The position numbers and the translations under genes were made by a program. A stretch of 64,000 nt of DNA from Cupriavidus necator (lineage in GTDB: Bacteria > Pseudomonadota > Gammaproteobacteria > Burkholderiales > Burkholderiaceae): positions 2,356,001 to 2,420,000 of the forward strand of contig CP074381.1 of NCBI GenBank assembly GCA_022041995.1, written 5' to 3'. A model generated the notes under the pieces. The model had not been told where the DNA came from and ran no database searches. It was given only the letters and a program-made list of their open reading frames with translations. Shown here piece after piece: positions 27,140 through 36,427 of this stretch; positions within the stretch are counted from its first letter, which is position 1; the number at the start of each line of letters is the position of its first letter.

Positions 27140-28385
27140 GTTGCTGACTCGTCTGCTTAACGCTTGTCATCATTTTCCCGGCTTTGTCTATGAAGGTGCG
27201 CGGCTGTGCGAGGCAACCCAGTCCATCGAGATCGACGTTCGGCCGCGCAAGGGTTCGAAGCCGGTCTGCTCATGCTGCAACCAGCCTGCGCGGGGTTACG
27301 ACTCACTCACGGAGCGCCGCTTCGAGTTTATTCCCGTCTGGGGTTTTGCAGTATTCCTGCTCTATACCATGCGGCGCGTCGACTGTCGTGACTGTGGCGT
27401 GAAGGTCGAAGCCCTGCCGTGGGCCAATGGCAAGCACACGCTCACCCGCGCTTACATGATCTTCCTGGCGCAGTGGGCACGCAAGCTGTCGTGGAAGGAG
27501 ACGGCACAAAGCTTCCGCACCAGTTGGGAGAAAGTCTTCAACGCAGTGGAGTGGGTGGTGGACTGGGGCCTGGCCCATCGCGAACTCGGTACGATCCGTG
27601 CCTTTGGTGTCGACGAGATCCAGTATGGTCGTGGACACAAGTACCTCACACTGGTCTACCAGATCGAGGCTGGCTGCACGCGTCTACTATGGGTGGGGCA
27701 GGAGCGCACGAAAGAAAGCTTCGCGAAGTTCTTTGCCATGATCGGAGAACAGGTATGCGAGAAGGTTGAGTTCGTCTGCTCGGATATGTGGAAGCCCTAC
27801 CTTGAGATGATAGCGCTGCATTGCCCCAATGCGCTGAACATCCTGGACCGCTTCCACATCGTTGCGAAGATGAATAAGGCTATCGATGAGGTTCGCGCTG
27901 AAGAGTCCCGCCGCATGGTCCGCGACGGATACGAGCCGGTGCTCAAGAAGTCCCGCTGGTGCCTGCTCAAACGTCCGGAAAACCTGACCGACAAACAGCG
28001 ACTGCGCATGCGTGACTTGTTGCAGTACAACCTGCGCACCGTACGCGCCTGGCTGCTCAAAGAGGAATTCCAGCAGCTCTGGGATTACATCTCACCGGAC
28101 TGGGCCGGAAAATTCCTCGACCAGTGGTGTACGCAGGTGATGCGCTCGCGCATCGAGCCGATGAAGAAGTTCGCCCGCACCGTGCGTGCCCACCGTGAGC
28201 TGATCCTCAACTACTTCCGTGCCCGCAAGCAGTTCTCCAGCGGCGTCGTCGAGGGCCTGAACAACAAGGCCAAAGTCACCATGAGAAAATCGTACGGATT
28301 CCGAACCTTCAGGGCGACGGAAATCGCGCTATATCATGCACTTGGCAATCTTCCTGAGCCTTCGTCAACCCACACTTTTTCCTGA
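27138..28385 (+). CDS. ISL3-family transposase
   Basis: A 415-residue DDE transposase. An N-terminal zinc-finger-like region holds CSCCNQPARG and CRDCGVKVEALPW. The catalytic core has FGVDEIQYGRGHKYLTLVY, CSDMWKPYLEMI and a late SGVVEGLNNKAKVTMRKSYGFR, where the D, D and E residues lie. The length is normal for ISL3 and the frame is intact, so it could be functional. I could not define matching terminal inverted repeats or target duplications on either side. Confidence 0.85.
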   Translation: MLLTRLLNACHHFPGFVYEGARLCEATQSIEIDVRPRKGSKPVCSCCNQPARGYDSLTERRFEFIPVWGFAVFLLYTMRRVDCRDCGVKVEALPWANGKHTLTRAYMIFLAQWARKLSWKETAQSFRTSWEKVFNAVEWVVDWGLAHRELGTIRAFGVDEIQYGRGHKYLTLVYQIEAGCTRLLWVGQERTKESFAKFFAMIGEQVCEKVEFVCSDMWKPYLEMIALHCPNALNILDRFHIVAKMNKAIDEVRAEESRRMVRDGYEPVLKKSRWCLLKRPENLTDKQRLRMRDLLQYNLRTVRAWLLKEEFQQLWDYISPDWAGKFLDQWCTQVMRSRIEPMKKFARTVRAHRELILNYFRARKQFSSGVVEGLNNKAKVTMRKSYGFRTFRATEIALYHALGNLPEPSSTHTFS

Positions 28386-28511
28386 CGAACCATCTTTTAT
28401 TGGGCATTACGGGGTAAACCCCGCTCCTCCCACGCCACGCCAAAACGCGGACGAGCGCCGTCCCCGTCCGCGCGGCGGCGAACGGATGACATCCAGCGCA
28501 GAGATGTGACT

Positions 28512-29207
28512 TCAGAGGCCACGCGCGGTCAGCGAGGCCTGCAGGCGCTCCTCCACCGCGTTGCGGTCGCGTCGGTAGGCTTCCAGTAGCGCCGCGCGGT
28601 CTTGCGCGGCGAGCGTCTCGACGAGGTGATGTTCCGGGTCGGCCGGGAAGCGATAGCCGGCAATATCCGGCGCGGCCATCGCCCGATAGCGATCCGTCTG
28701 CCGCATCAGTCGCATCACTTCGCGCCTGAGCACCGCGTCGGGCGACAAGGCGAAGATGGCACCATGGAACTCGCGGTGTGCGCGAACCCACGCGGCGCGC
28801 GCGCCCTCCGTCAGATGGTGGTCGAGCATCGCGAGCCGCGCGCGCAGATCCGCCAGTTCGGCGGCGTCGGGCCATCGCACCGATGACAGCAATTGCGTCT
28901 CGAACAGGTGGCGGATGCGATAGAGTTGCCGCGCCTCGCTACTCGACAGCGGCGCAACGTGGAAGCCGCGATTGGGGTCGTGGCAGACCGCGGCCTCGGC
29001 CACCAGCAGACTCAGCGTTTCCCGCACCGGCACGCGACTGATGCCGAAGCGCCGGGCCAGGTCCTGCTGCCGCAACTGCTGTCCGGGCGACAGCTTCCCT
29101 TCGTTGATCAGTTCGCGGATATCGGCCGCGAGCCGCGACGGCATGTCGGTATCGGTGGCGCGAGGCGCCAGGCCCGCGGGAGGATCGAACACCTCGCGCC
29201 GGCCCAT
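28512..29207 (-). CDS. GntR-family regulator, FadR/FCD subfamily (copy B)
   Basis: A 231-residue regulator. The winged helix contains LRQQDLARRFGISRVPVRETLSLL, the FCD domain starts near residue 95, and its C-terminal half has LMRQTDRYRAMAAPD. It is the most diverged of the three sister regulators in the window. It is the last gene of the 28.5-36.2 kb minus-strand operon, one base from the amidohydrolase gene, so it is probably co-expressed with it and regulates the divergent promoters near 36.3 kb. Confidence 0.87.
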   Translation of the reverse strand: MGRREVFDPPAGLAPRATDTDMPSRLAADIRELINEGKLSPGQQLRQQDLARRFGISRVPVRETLSLLVAEAAVCHDPNRGFHVAPLSSSEARQLYRIRHLFETQLLSSVRWPDAAELADLRARLAMLDHHLTEGARAAWVRAHREFHGAIFALSPDAVLRREVMRLMRQTDRYRAMAAPDIAGYRFPADPEHHLVETLAAQDRAALLEAYRRDRNAVEERLQASLTARGL

Positions 29208-29208
29208 C

Positions 29209-30060
29209 TCAGCGCGCTCCCCAGTACACCGCGCGCGCGGTGTCGTGCAGCACCTTGCGCTGGTCGGTTTCAGACAGTAGCGACACCGACGCCTTCGCCA
29301 GCGCGACCATCTGCGCGTAGCTGCCCTTCGACTGCGCGACGTCGGACCCCCACATCACGCGATCCGCGCCGAACTCGCGCACCACGCGCTCGACCATCGG
29401 CGCCGCCGGCATCTGGGCGGCGGCGAGTTTGCCCAGGTTGATCATCGAGTACAGCAGGTAGACGTTGGGATGCTCCACCATCTCCAGCAGAGGCGCATCG
29501 ACGCCGTGGTCCGGTGCCCCGCTTTCGCCGGCGATATTGGAGAAGTGATCCAGCACCACGGTGGTCTGCGGGAACCGCGCCAGTACCGGCTTGAGCGCCT
29601 TCAGGGCAGCCTCGCGGTTCCAGCGATAGAAGTGCAGTCGCACCGATCCGCCCAACTCCGACACGGTCTCCCAAGCTGCCATCGCCTCAGGCGAAGCGAA
29701 CCAGGACGGGTCCGCGCCCTTGAACGGCTCGGTCAGGCGGATGCCGGCCGCGCCGCGCTCGCCGACCCAGTGCCGCACCTGCCGGCGGATCTCCGGGTCG
29801 AGCGCGTCCACCATGCCGAGCGCGCGCAGGCGTTCCGGGTAGCGCGCGGCGGCGTCGCACACATAGGCGTTGTTGAAACCGTAGATATGCGCCCGTTGGA
29901 CGGCCAGCGCGCGCTCGATGCCCTGCTCGTCCATCAGCGCTAGCAGGCGCTCCGCTGTCACGGGATTGTCCAGCGCGCCGGGCTCCAGCTCGCCGCTCAG
30001 TGGCGACGTCGGATAGCGTTCCGCATCGGCGGAAATCAGGTGTGCATGACTGTCGATCAT
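29209..30060 (-). CDS. amidohydrolase 2 family (TIM-barrel metal-dependent hydrolase), copy 1
   Basis: A 283-residue TIM-barrel hydrolase. MIDSHAHLI gives the N-terminal metal HxH; a mid-barrel FYRWNR segment, VVLDHFSN histidine and the VMWGSDVAQSKG aspartate complete the usual ligands. The family includes decarboxylases and lactone hydrolases of aromatic pathways, such as LigI, which opens 2-pyrone-4,6-dicarboxylate. The sequence is not close enough to LigI, as I remember it, to claim that function. It sits in the operon with a second amidohydrolase at 31227. Confidence 0.8.
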   Translation of the reverse strand: MIDSHAHLISADAERYPTSPLSGELEPGALDNPVTAERLLALMDEQGIERALAVQRAHIYGFNNAYVCDAAARYPERLRALGMVDALDPEIRRQVRHWVGERGAAGIRLTEPFKGADPSWFASPEAMAAWETVSELGGSVRLHFYRWNREAALKALKPVLARFPQTTVVLDHFSNIAGESGAPDHGVDAPLLEMVEHPNVYLLYSMINLGKLAAAQMPAAPMVERVVREFGADRVMWGSDVAQSKGSYAQMVALAKASVSLLSETDQRKVLHDTARAVYWGAR

Positions 30061-30121
30061 CGGCTATGTCTCCTCTGTATGCTGTTGGTTCTGCCCGCGC
30101 CTGTAAGTGCGCGGGACCGTT

Positions 30122-31225
30122 TCATTTCCATGGGTCCACCGTTACGTGGATGGCGCCCTCCACGCCCTTGCCCGCAGTGGCCAGGATCGCCTCGTGGGTG
30201 TGCGCGAGCCCGAAGGTGTGCGAACACACTTCGTCGAGCGGATACCTGCCGGAGCCGATGTAGCGCAACGCCAGTTCCACCGCCGCGTAGCTGCGTCCGC
30301 GCGGGGCGCGCACGGTCAGGTAGCGCTTCTTGATCTCCCCGATCGGCACACTCTGCTCCAGGCCGTTGAGGCTCAGGTATGCGCCCTTCGCCGCCAGCCC
30401 CACGGCCAGTTGCGCCACCTCGCCGGTCGGATCGCCGGTGGTGTCGACCACCACGTCGACGCCGCGCCCCTTCGTCAGGCGCATGACCTCCGCGTGGAGA
30501 TCCTGGTTCTGCACGTCGATGGCGTGATCGGCGCCGAGCCGCAGCGACAGGTCGAGCCTGGCGCGGTCGCGCGTCATGCCGGCCAGGATCACGGTCAGCG
30601 AGCCCGCAGCCTTCGCCGCGAGTACGCAGCCCAGTCCCTGCTGCCCGGGGCCGAACACCAGCACCGTCTTGCCGGGACCGGCGCCTCCGTCATTGCAGGC
30701 CCACTGCACGCCGTTGCCGAACGGCACCGCGAGCGTCGCATGCACGGCGGGCATGTCGGACGGGATCACGTGCATCACGGTGTTCAGCGGCAGGTGCATG
30801 TACTGCGCGTAGCCACCCCACAGGTGCGGTGGCTTCGCGCACGTCGACATGCCGAAACGCGGCGTGTTAAGCCGGTCCTTCACATTGAAGAAATCGACCT
30901 CCATGCACAGCCGGAAGTCGCCCTTCATGCACCATTCGCAGTGCCAGCACGGCAGGTATTCGTGCAGCGCCACGCGGTCGCCGGCCTTCACGCCCCAGCG
31001 TTGCTGCGCGATGGGGCCAAGCTCGACGATGGTGCCGACGTTCTCGTGCCCCATGATGACGGGCGCATGGCCAGGCTTGCGGTAGGTCTCGGGATCGCTG
31101 CCACCGACTCCGCTCGCTTCCACCTTGAGGATGCCGGAGTCCGGCTGCACCTGCGGGTAGTCGAACTCCCTCAACTCGGTCGTCTCGACATCGGTCTTGA
31201 CGGCCGCCAGTACTTTCCTTGTCAT
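30122..31225 (-). CDS. zinc-dependent alcohol dehydrogenase (MDR family)
   Basis: A 367-residue medium-chain dehydrogenase. MGHENVGTI is the proton-relay/zinc region, CWHCEWCMKGDFRLC supplies the structural zinc cysteines, and LVFGPGQQGLGCVLAAKAAG is the NAD(P)-binding Rossmann loop. The start at 31225 (MTRKVLAAVKTD) is chosen over a long upstream extension. In the meta-cleavage context it could oxidise an aldehyde hydrate or alcohol intermediate, a step LigC performs in other organisms; this is inference only. It is flanked by the two amidohydrolase genes. Confidence 0.85.
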   Translation of the reverse strand: MTRKVLAAVKTDVETTELREFDYPQVQPDSGILKVEASGVGGSDPETYRKPGHAPVIMGHENVGTIVELGPIAQQRWGVKAGDRVALHEYLPCWHCEWCMKGDFRLCMEVDFFNVKDRLNTPRFGMSTCAKPPHLWGGYAQYMHLPLNTVMHVIPSDMPAVHATLAVPFGNGVQWACNDGGAGPGKTVLVFGPGQQGLGCVLAAKAAGSLTVILAGMTRDRARLDLSLRLGADHAIDVQNQDLHAEVMRLTKGRGVDVVVDTTGDPTGEVAQLAVGLAAKGAYLSLNGLEQSVPIGEIKKRYLTVRAPRGRSYAAVELALRYIGSGRYPLDEVCSHTFGLAHTHEAILATAGKGVEGAIHVTVDPWK

Positions 31226-31226
31226 G

Positions 31227-32024
31227 TCAGGTCTCCTTCCAGAACACGCGGCGCGCGGTGCCGCCCAGGATGGTCTCGCGCACCGGGGCGGGATGGTCGA
31301 GCAGGCATTCGCGCACGAGCCCCAGTGCGTTGCCATACCCCTCGCGGCTGCTCACTACCGGGAAGTCGCTGCCCCACATCAGGCGCGGGGCGCCGAACGC
31401 GGCAATGGCGGCTTCGAGCAACGCCGCGGCAGCGCCGCCGAACGTGGAGCCGTCGCGCAGCGCGGTGGACGCGCGCGGCACCAGTTCGCCAAGACCCGGC
31501 ACCTTGAGAATCACGTTGTCGAAGCGGCACAGCCGCAGCACGGTGTAGCGCAGTTCGCCGTCCGCTTCGCTCTCCATCGGCTTGCTGGTATCGCCAAGGT
31601 GCTCGAGTACCACGGTCAGTCCCGGCACGGCCTGCAGCAGCTCGGCAAAGGCCGGCGCGCAGAACGCCTCGGCATTGCCGACGCAGCTGACCGGCAGGCC
31701 GCAAGCTTGCGCCGCCTTCCAGATCGCGAGCGGATCGTCGCCGGGCGAGCGGGCGCCGGGGCGCAGGCGCACGCCGGCTGCCCCTTCGTCCGCCAGCCTG
31801 GCAAGCACCTGTGGAGCGTCCGGCGCGGCCGGGTCGATCCAGACCACGCTGGCAAAGCGGCCCGGGTGTGCCCGCACGCAGTCCGCCTGGTAGCGGTTGT
31901 CCACCTGCCCGATCATCTGCGTCAGCACCGCGCGCGCCACGCCATGGCGCGCCATCTGGCCGAGCAGCGTCTCCACCGGCTCGTACCAGACCGGCGAGAC
32001 ATGCGCGTGGCTGTCGATCAGCAT
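31227..32024 (-). CDS. amidohydrolase 2 family, copy 2
   Basis: A 265-residue TIM-barrel hydrolase with MLIDSHAHVSP as first metal motif, TVVLEHLGDTS and LMWGSDFPVVSSREG as later ligands. It is a distant paralog of the protein at 29209. The stop is adjacent to the alcohol dehydrogenase start (1-base gap), so expression is coupled. A lactonase or decarboxylase in the ring-cleavage pathway is the likely class of activity; the exact reaction is unknown. Confidence 0.8.
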   Translation of the reverse strand: MLIDSHAHVSPVWYEPVETLLGQMARHGVARAVLTQMIGQVDNRYQADCVRAHPGRFASVVWIDPAAPDAPQVLARLADEGAAGVRLRPGARSPGDDPLAIWKAAQACGLPVSCVGNAEAFCAPAFAELLQAVPGLTVVLEHLGDTSKPMESEADGELRYTVLRLCRFDNVILKVPGLGELVPRASTALRDGSTFGGAAAALLEAAIAAFGAPRLMWGSDFPVVSSREGYGNALGLVRECLLDHPAPVRETILGGTARRVFWKET

Positions 32025-32031
32025 CGCCGCG

Positions 32032-33284
32032 TCAGGCCGTCAGGGCCACGTCGGGATTGAGCGGGACTTCCTGCTTCCACGTGCGCTCGTTGCTGAAGAT
32101 CACCGTGGCCGCGCGGATCTGCGGGAACGGGATCGGCGCGATCAGCACGCTCGGCGCCTCGCCCGCTCGGCCAGCGCGCGCGCGGTGCGGATCATCTGGC
32201 GGCGCCATGCCACCACGGCCACGTCGGAGGTGCCGAGGTGCTCCTTGGTGCGGTCCAGAATCCGGCCCTGGGTTTCGCTGACCGCGTGGTCCTGCGTCAG
32301 GATGCCCTTGATGCCCGACATCGATCCGGTCTTCATCCACTCACGGTCCTGCTGGTACCAGTTGTCGACGTTCAGCAGCTTGCGGAAATTCTCGTCGACC
32401 CAGTGGCCGCCTTCCTCGATCCGGTAGGCCACATCCACCGGCTGGCTGTCGTCGAAGAACCACTGGATGTGCCACGTCGATTCATCGTCGCGCGGGACGA
32501 AGGCGTTGGCCATGCGGCGGTTCTTGCGCACGCCGAAGCCGTCGGGCGGGATTAGCGTGAAGAACGGCAGCACCACCTCGGTCACGCGCGCATGTAGCTT
32601 GCCTTCCTCGCGGAAGTTGCGCACGCCGGCGTAGCGCAGGCCGTACTTGGTGTATTCGACTTCGATCTTCGGTTGCAGGTCGCGCTCATGGTCGTACTTC
32701 GCGGGCGCGCTCCACGGCTGCTCGCGGTGCAGCACGCCGGCGTGCGCCGAGTCGATGGTGCCTTCGACCGCCTGCGCGTAGTTGCAGTCCTCCAGCACCT
32801 TGAACGGCACGGCGTTGACGGCGGGATACGACAGCCACTCGAACTCCGGGAATTGTGGCAGCTCGGCGGCGGGGCCCATGTAGGTCCAGATCACGCCGCC
32901 GATCTCGCGGGTGGGATAGGCCTGCGCCCGGATGCGCGAGCAGAAGGCGGAGCCGGACGGCTCGGTGGGCGTATCGAGGCAGGTGCCGTCGGTGGCGAAC
33001 TTCCAGCCGTGGTAGAGGCAGCGCAGGCCGCCGTCGGAGTTGTCGCCCAGCGCCAGCGACGCGCGGCGGTGCGGGCATTGCTCGTCGAGCAGGCCGACCT
33101 TGCCATCGGTGTCGCGGAACGCCACGAGATCTTCGCCGAGCAGGCGAACGCGCACCGGCTTGCCGCCGGGCTCGGCAATCTCGGACGCCAGCAGCGCGGG
33201 AATCCAGAAGCGCCGGATCAGTTCGCCCATCGGGGTGCCGCGGCCAACCTGGGTCAGCACATTGTTGTCTTCACGGGTGAGCAT
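32032..33284 (-). CDS. Rieske non-heme iron oxygenase, phthalate dioxygenase-like (frameshift near C-terminus)
   Basis: An oxygenase of about 417 residues when repaired. Rieske ligands lie in CPHRRASLALGD and CLYHGWKF (residues ~70-95), and the mononuclear iron site in AVEGTIDSAHAGVLH. MLTREDNNVLTQVGRGTPMG is the usual start of phthalate 4,5-dioxygenase-type oxygenases. A one-base loss at about 32158-32163 truncates the sequenced frame after LAERA; restored, it continues EAPSVLIAPIPFPQ to a stop at 32032. The phthalate-type reductase at 36428 in the divergent operon is the likely electron donor. Substrate is an aromatic acid, not determined. Confidence 0.85.
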
Positions 33285-33355
33285 AGGTCCTCCTATCCTT
33301 GAATCTGTGTATCGTCTTTGTGGGGAAATGGCGCCGTGCGCCGGCTTCGGTGGGT

Positions 33356-33664
33356 TCAGTCCAGAAGCGCGATGGCACGGCCGAGGCGTTCCCGGGCGGC
33401 AACGGTGTCTCCGTCGTTGCCGACCAGGTCGTGAGCTTCGATCACCAGGGAGCGCATGGCCTCCAGGCGCTGCAACTGCTGCGCGCTGCGGCGGTCGCGC
33501 GCGGCATTGGCGACGTCGGCGTCGAGCAGGCGCCAGACCTCGTCCAGTTCGGATTCCCGGTAGATCATGTGTTCCACCTCGCGGGAAACCGCCATCCGCT
33601 CGCAGATCGACGACAGCGTGGCGGCCGAATAGTCGTCGATGGAAGTCAGTTCGTCGGCATGCAT
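33356..33664 (-). CDS. small helical protein of unknown function
   Basis: A 102-residue acidic protein, MHADELTSIDDYSAA at the start, then predicted helices rich in E, R, L and A (SREVEHMIYRESELDEVWRL; RRSAQQLQRLEAMRSLV). It has no signal peptide or membrane segment. GGAGAG precedes the ATG. It lies between the Rieske oxygenase and the flavin monooxygenase genes in the same direction with 24- and 71-base gaps. I do not recognise it; a small accessory subunit of one of these oxygenases is possible but unsupported. Confidence 0.6.
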   Translation of the reverse strand: MHADELTSIDDYSAATLSSICERMAVSREVEHMIYRESELDEVWRLLDADVANAARDRRSAQQLQRLEAMRSLVIEAHDLVGNDGDTVAARERLGRAIALLD

Positions 33665-33688
33665 GGGACTCTCCTCTGTGCGTGCCGC

Positions 33689-34906
33689 TTACCGACCCTT
33701 CGGGCCGAACTTCGAGGGCTGCAGGCCGATGACCGCGCGGCCGTAGCTGGTCATGGCGCTGTCCCAGGTGAAGGCGAAGTGCTGGGCGGCGGAATTCACG
33801 TCGCGCCAGATCCGCTGCAGTTCGGAACTGTTGTAGATGCCGGAGCCGCCGGCGGCTTCGAACAGCGCGTTCACCGCGTAGCGCGCCTTCTGCGCGGCAT
33901 AGGCCCAGTCGCGCGGAATGCGGGCCCAGTCGAGGTCGCTCAACGCGCGGGGATCTTCCGCGCTGTCCACGCGGCGCGCATCCTCGCGCACTACGGCCAG
34001 CGCGGCGTCGATCTCAGCGACCGATTCCGCCACTCGCGCAAACGTGGCCGACTGCTCGGCCGCCTGCTCGCTGCTGAACGTGGCCAGGCGCGCCGCCAGG
34101 CCTTCCGAGAAAGAGCGCACCGCGGCGCGCGCCATGCCCAGCGGGGCGCCGACCAGCGAGAACGGCGTCACGTTCTGGAACGGCATCCGGTAGATCGGCG
34201 CGCGCACCGAGCCGGTTTCGTCGGCCATGCCCGACATCATGTCCTTCACCGACACCGACCGATGCGCCGGGATGAACGTATCGGCGATGCGGATCGAGCG
34301 GCTGCCGGTGCCGCGCATGCCGGCCGTGAACCAGTCGTCGACGATCTCGATATCCTCGCGGGGCACCACGAAGAAGCGCGGCTCGGGCGGCTGGCCCTCG
34401 CGCTGCACCGCATTGCCGACGATGACCCACTGCACATGGTCGATGCCGGAGCAGAAGCGGCCGTCGCCATTGACCAGCCGGTAGCCGCCCTCCACTTCGG
34501 TGACGGTGCCGCCGAGCCGGAACACGGTGGCGGTCAGCACGCGGTCGGCGCTCATCACTTCGCGCTGCGCCTGCAGCGGGAACAGGTTCAGCATCCAGCT
34601 ATGGCCGGCCAGCACGCCGTAGACCCAGCCGGTCGAGCCGCACGCGGAGGCGATCTCGGCGGTCACGTCGACCAGCGTGGCGAAGCCCAGCTCCGAGCCG
34701 CCGAACATGCGCGGCGTGACGACGCCGAACAGGCCGGCGTCCATCAGCTCGTGGATGGTCTCGGTGGAAACGATGCGCTCGCTTTCGGTGCGGTCGGCGC
34801 GAGCGCGGATCTTGTCGTGCAGCGCGCGCGCCGCGGCAATGGCGGCGTCGTGGCTGGCCAGCGCAGGCACGCTGCCGGGGGAAGTTGCCAGGGGGGAGGT
34901 GCTCAT
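33689..34906 (-). CDS. acyl-CoA-dehydrogenase-fold flavin-dependent monooxygenase (HsaA/HpaH-like oxygenase component)
   Basis: A 405-residue protein of the group D two-component monooxygenases. The CGSTGWVYGVLAGHSW segment near residue 85, DDWFTAGMRGTGSRSIRI near 210 and a C-terminal LFEAAGGSGIYNSSELQRIWRDVNSAAQHF helix are typical of HsaA and 4-hydroxyphenylacetate 3-hydroxylase C2. These enzymes ortho-hydroxylate phenols with reduced flavin supplied by a separate reductase; the flavin reductase at 42278 is a suitable partner. Start at 34906 with GGAGACAAGAC upstream. It would supply the catechol-type substrate for the extradiol dioxygenase, an inference from context. Confidence 0.85.
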   Translation of the reverse strand: MSTSPLATSPGSVPALASHDAAIAAARALHDKIRARADRTESERIVSTETIHELMDAGLFGVVTPRMFGGSELGFATLVDVTAEIASACGSTGWVYGVLAGHSWMLNLFPLQAQREVMSADRVLTATVFRLGGTVTEVEGGYRLVNGDGRFCSGIDHVQWVIVGNAVQREGQPPEPRFFVVPREDIEIVDDWFTAGMRGTGSRSIRIADTFIPAHRSVSVKDMMSGMADETGSVRAPIYRMPFQNVTPFSLVGAPLGMARAAVRSFSEGLAARLATFSSEQAAEQSATFARVAESVAEIDAALAVVREDARRVDSAEDPRALSDLDWARIPRDWAYAAQKARYAVNALFEAAGGSGIYNSSELQRIWRDVNSAAQHFAFTWDSAMTSYGRAVIGLQPSKFGPKGR

Positions 34907-35010
34907 GTCTTGTCTCCTGTGTGAGGACGTACGCCGCCGCGCCGCGCGCCGGTGACGCCGCGGCGAGGCAAGGCTTGTCGTTTCTGGATGGGTTGGCCGG
35001 GGGGCGGCGG

Positions 35011-36168
35011 TCAGGTGCCTGTGCGCATGCGGTCCTCCACTTTCTCGCGCTCGTCCACCTGCAGGAACCAGCGGTAGTGGCCGCCCTTCGAGATGGGGGG
35101 CAGGTCGTCGGCAACCGTGTACCAGTGCTCGCCGCCGTCTTCGCTGGCGTAGGTCTCGCCGGTCGCGGTGCCGGCCAGCAGCATCACCTGGTCGGCCCAG
35201 TGATACAAGCCCATGCCTTCGATGTTGCCGATGATTTCTGCCGGCAGGCCGCTGCGGATTTCTTCCCACGTTGCGCCGCCATCGCGGCTGCGCAGCACGG
35301 TGGCATCGGCGCTGCGCTTGGCGCCCCACTCGCGCGGGGCGTTGCCGGGGCCGCCGAGGTACAGCACGTTCTCGTCGCGCGGGTCGATGAACATGGCATC
35401 GGGATAGCCGATGCGGTCCGCGCGCGTCATCAGGTGGGTCCAGGTCTCGCCGGCGTCGGCGCTGTAGTGCAGGCCTTCGCCGCCGCACATGAAAAGCTGT
35501 GCGGGGTTCGACGGACGGATCAGCACGCGGTGGTTGTCGTGATAGAACTTGTCCTGCGCGGACTCATAGCTGCGCGGCTCGGTCCAGGTGGCACCGTCGT
35601 CCGTCGTCTTCAGCAGCGCGCCCTGCTCGATGCATACGTACAGCGTGCCCGGTTGCGCCGGATGAAAGGCCACGTTCTTGACGTGTGCCACGTGCGGCGG
35701 CGGCGGGAACGTCCACTTGTCCTGGTCCGGCACGGACAGCATGGCCGAGACTTCCATCCAGTTCTCGCCGAGGTCGTCGCTGCGATACAGGGCTGAAGGC
35801 TCGGTGCCGAGATAGAGCACCACGCGACCGTCGCGCTGCTGTGCCGCCAGCGTGTAGACGTGCTCGCTCTTCAGGCCGTTGCCGCGCGGCTCCCAGGTGA
35901 CACCGAGGTCGCGGCTGACCGACATGCCGCCCTTGCCGTGCGCGCCGGCAAACAGCAGCCCCGACTGCGGCTCATACAGCAGCGCGCTCACGTGACGGTC
36001 TTCCAACGCCGAGCGGGTCCGCTGCCAAGGCGCGCCCTGCCCTGTCCGCTCGAATACATGCATGCCATGCAAGGTGGCGACGAAGAGCTGGGTGGCGGGG
36101 CCGCTGCCGTGCGTGACCGTGCCGCCGTTGCAAGAGAGGACTGCGATCAATTTGTTCTCCATTTCCAT
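35011..36168 (-). CDS. BNR/YVTN-repeat beta-propeller protein
   Basis: A 385-residue protein without a signal peptide, made of repeated blades containing Asp-box-like turns: SRDLGVTWEPR, SDDLGENWMEV, TDDGATWTEP, SADAGETWTHL, SRDGGATWEEI and SEDGGEHWYTV. Six such turns are visible, consistent with a beta-propeller of the sialidase/Ycf48 type. It lacks the sialidase catalytic arginines as far as I can see. It is the first gene of the minus-strand catabolic operon, which is unusual for such a protein. The role could be substrate binding, assembly or a lactonase-like activity. Confidence 0.75.
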   Translation of the reverse strand: MEMENKLIAVLSCNGGTVTHGSGPATQLFVATLHGMHVFERTGQGAPWQRTRSALEDRHVSALLYEPQSGLLFAGAHGKGGMSVSRDLGVTWEPRGNGLKSEHVYTLAAQQRDGRVVLYLGTEPSALYRSDDLGENWMEVSAMLSVPDQDKWTFPPPPHVAHVKNVAFHPAQPGTLYVCIEQGALLKTTDDGATWTEPRSYESAQDKFYHDNHRVLIRPSNPAQLFMCGGEGLHYSADAGETWTHLMTRADRIGYPDAMFIDPRDENVLYLGGPGNAPREWGAKRSADATVLRSRDGGATWEEIRSGLPAEIIGNIEGMGLYHWADQVMLLAGTATGETYASEDGGEHWYTVADDLPPISKGGHYRWFLQVDEREKVEDRMRTGT

Positions 36169-36295
36169 GTGACGCGGACGGTGCTGCTGCGCTGCACGAT
36201 GCCGCCGCCTGTTTCCGCCAGTGATGTGACCCTTCGGGCCAATGCCCGGGAAAGTCCGTGCATCGAGAGTCTTTGACTTTTTTCTTGTTAGTCGA

Positions 36296-36303
36296 AATAA
36301 TAT
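36296..36303. promoter_or_regulatory. AT-rich element in the divergent promoter region (site C)
   Basis: Between the divergent operons at 36168 and 36428, the reverse strand reads GCATATTATTTCGACT. It shares ATATTATT with sites A and B. The 259-base gap must contain both promoters. The match is shorter than between A and B, so assignment as the same operator is tentative. Confidence 0.3.
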
Positions 36304-36427
36304 GCAAAAAAGAATTTCGCGTCAACGACGAAGCGAGCGGCACGGACCACCCCGCGCGCTTCGGACGCCAGGCGCAAGGCAGGCAAAGGCCTCGCCGCAT
36401 CACTGAACGTCGCCACTGGAGACACAC

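Noticed and set aside
28386..28440. GGGGTAAACCCC symmetry as the right inverted repeat of the insertion sequence
   Set aside because: No matching counterpart could be found left of the transposase or its neighbour, so element ends stay undefined.
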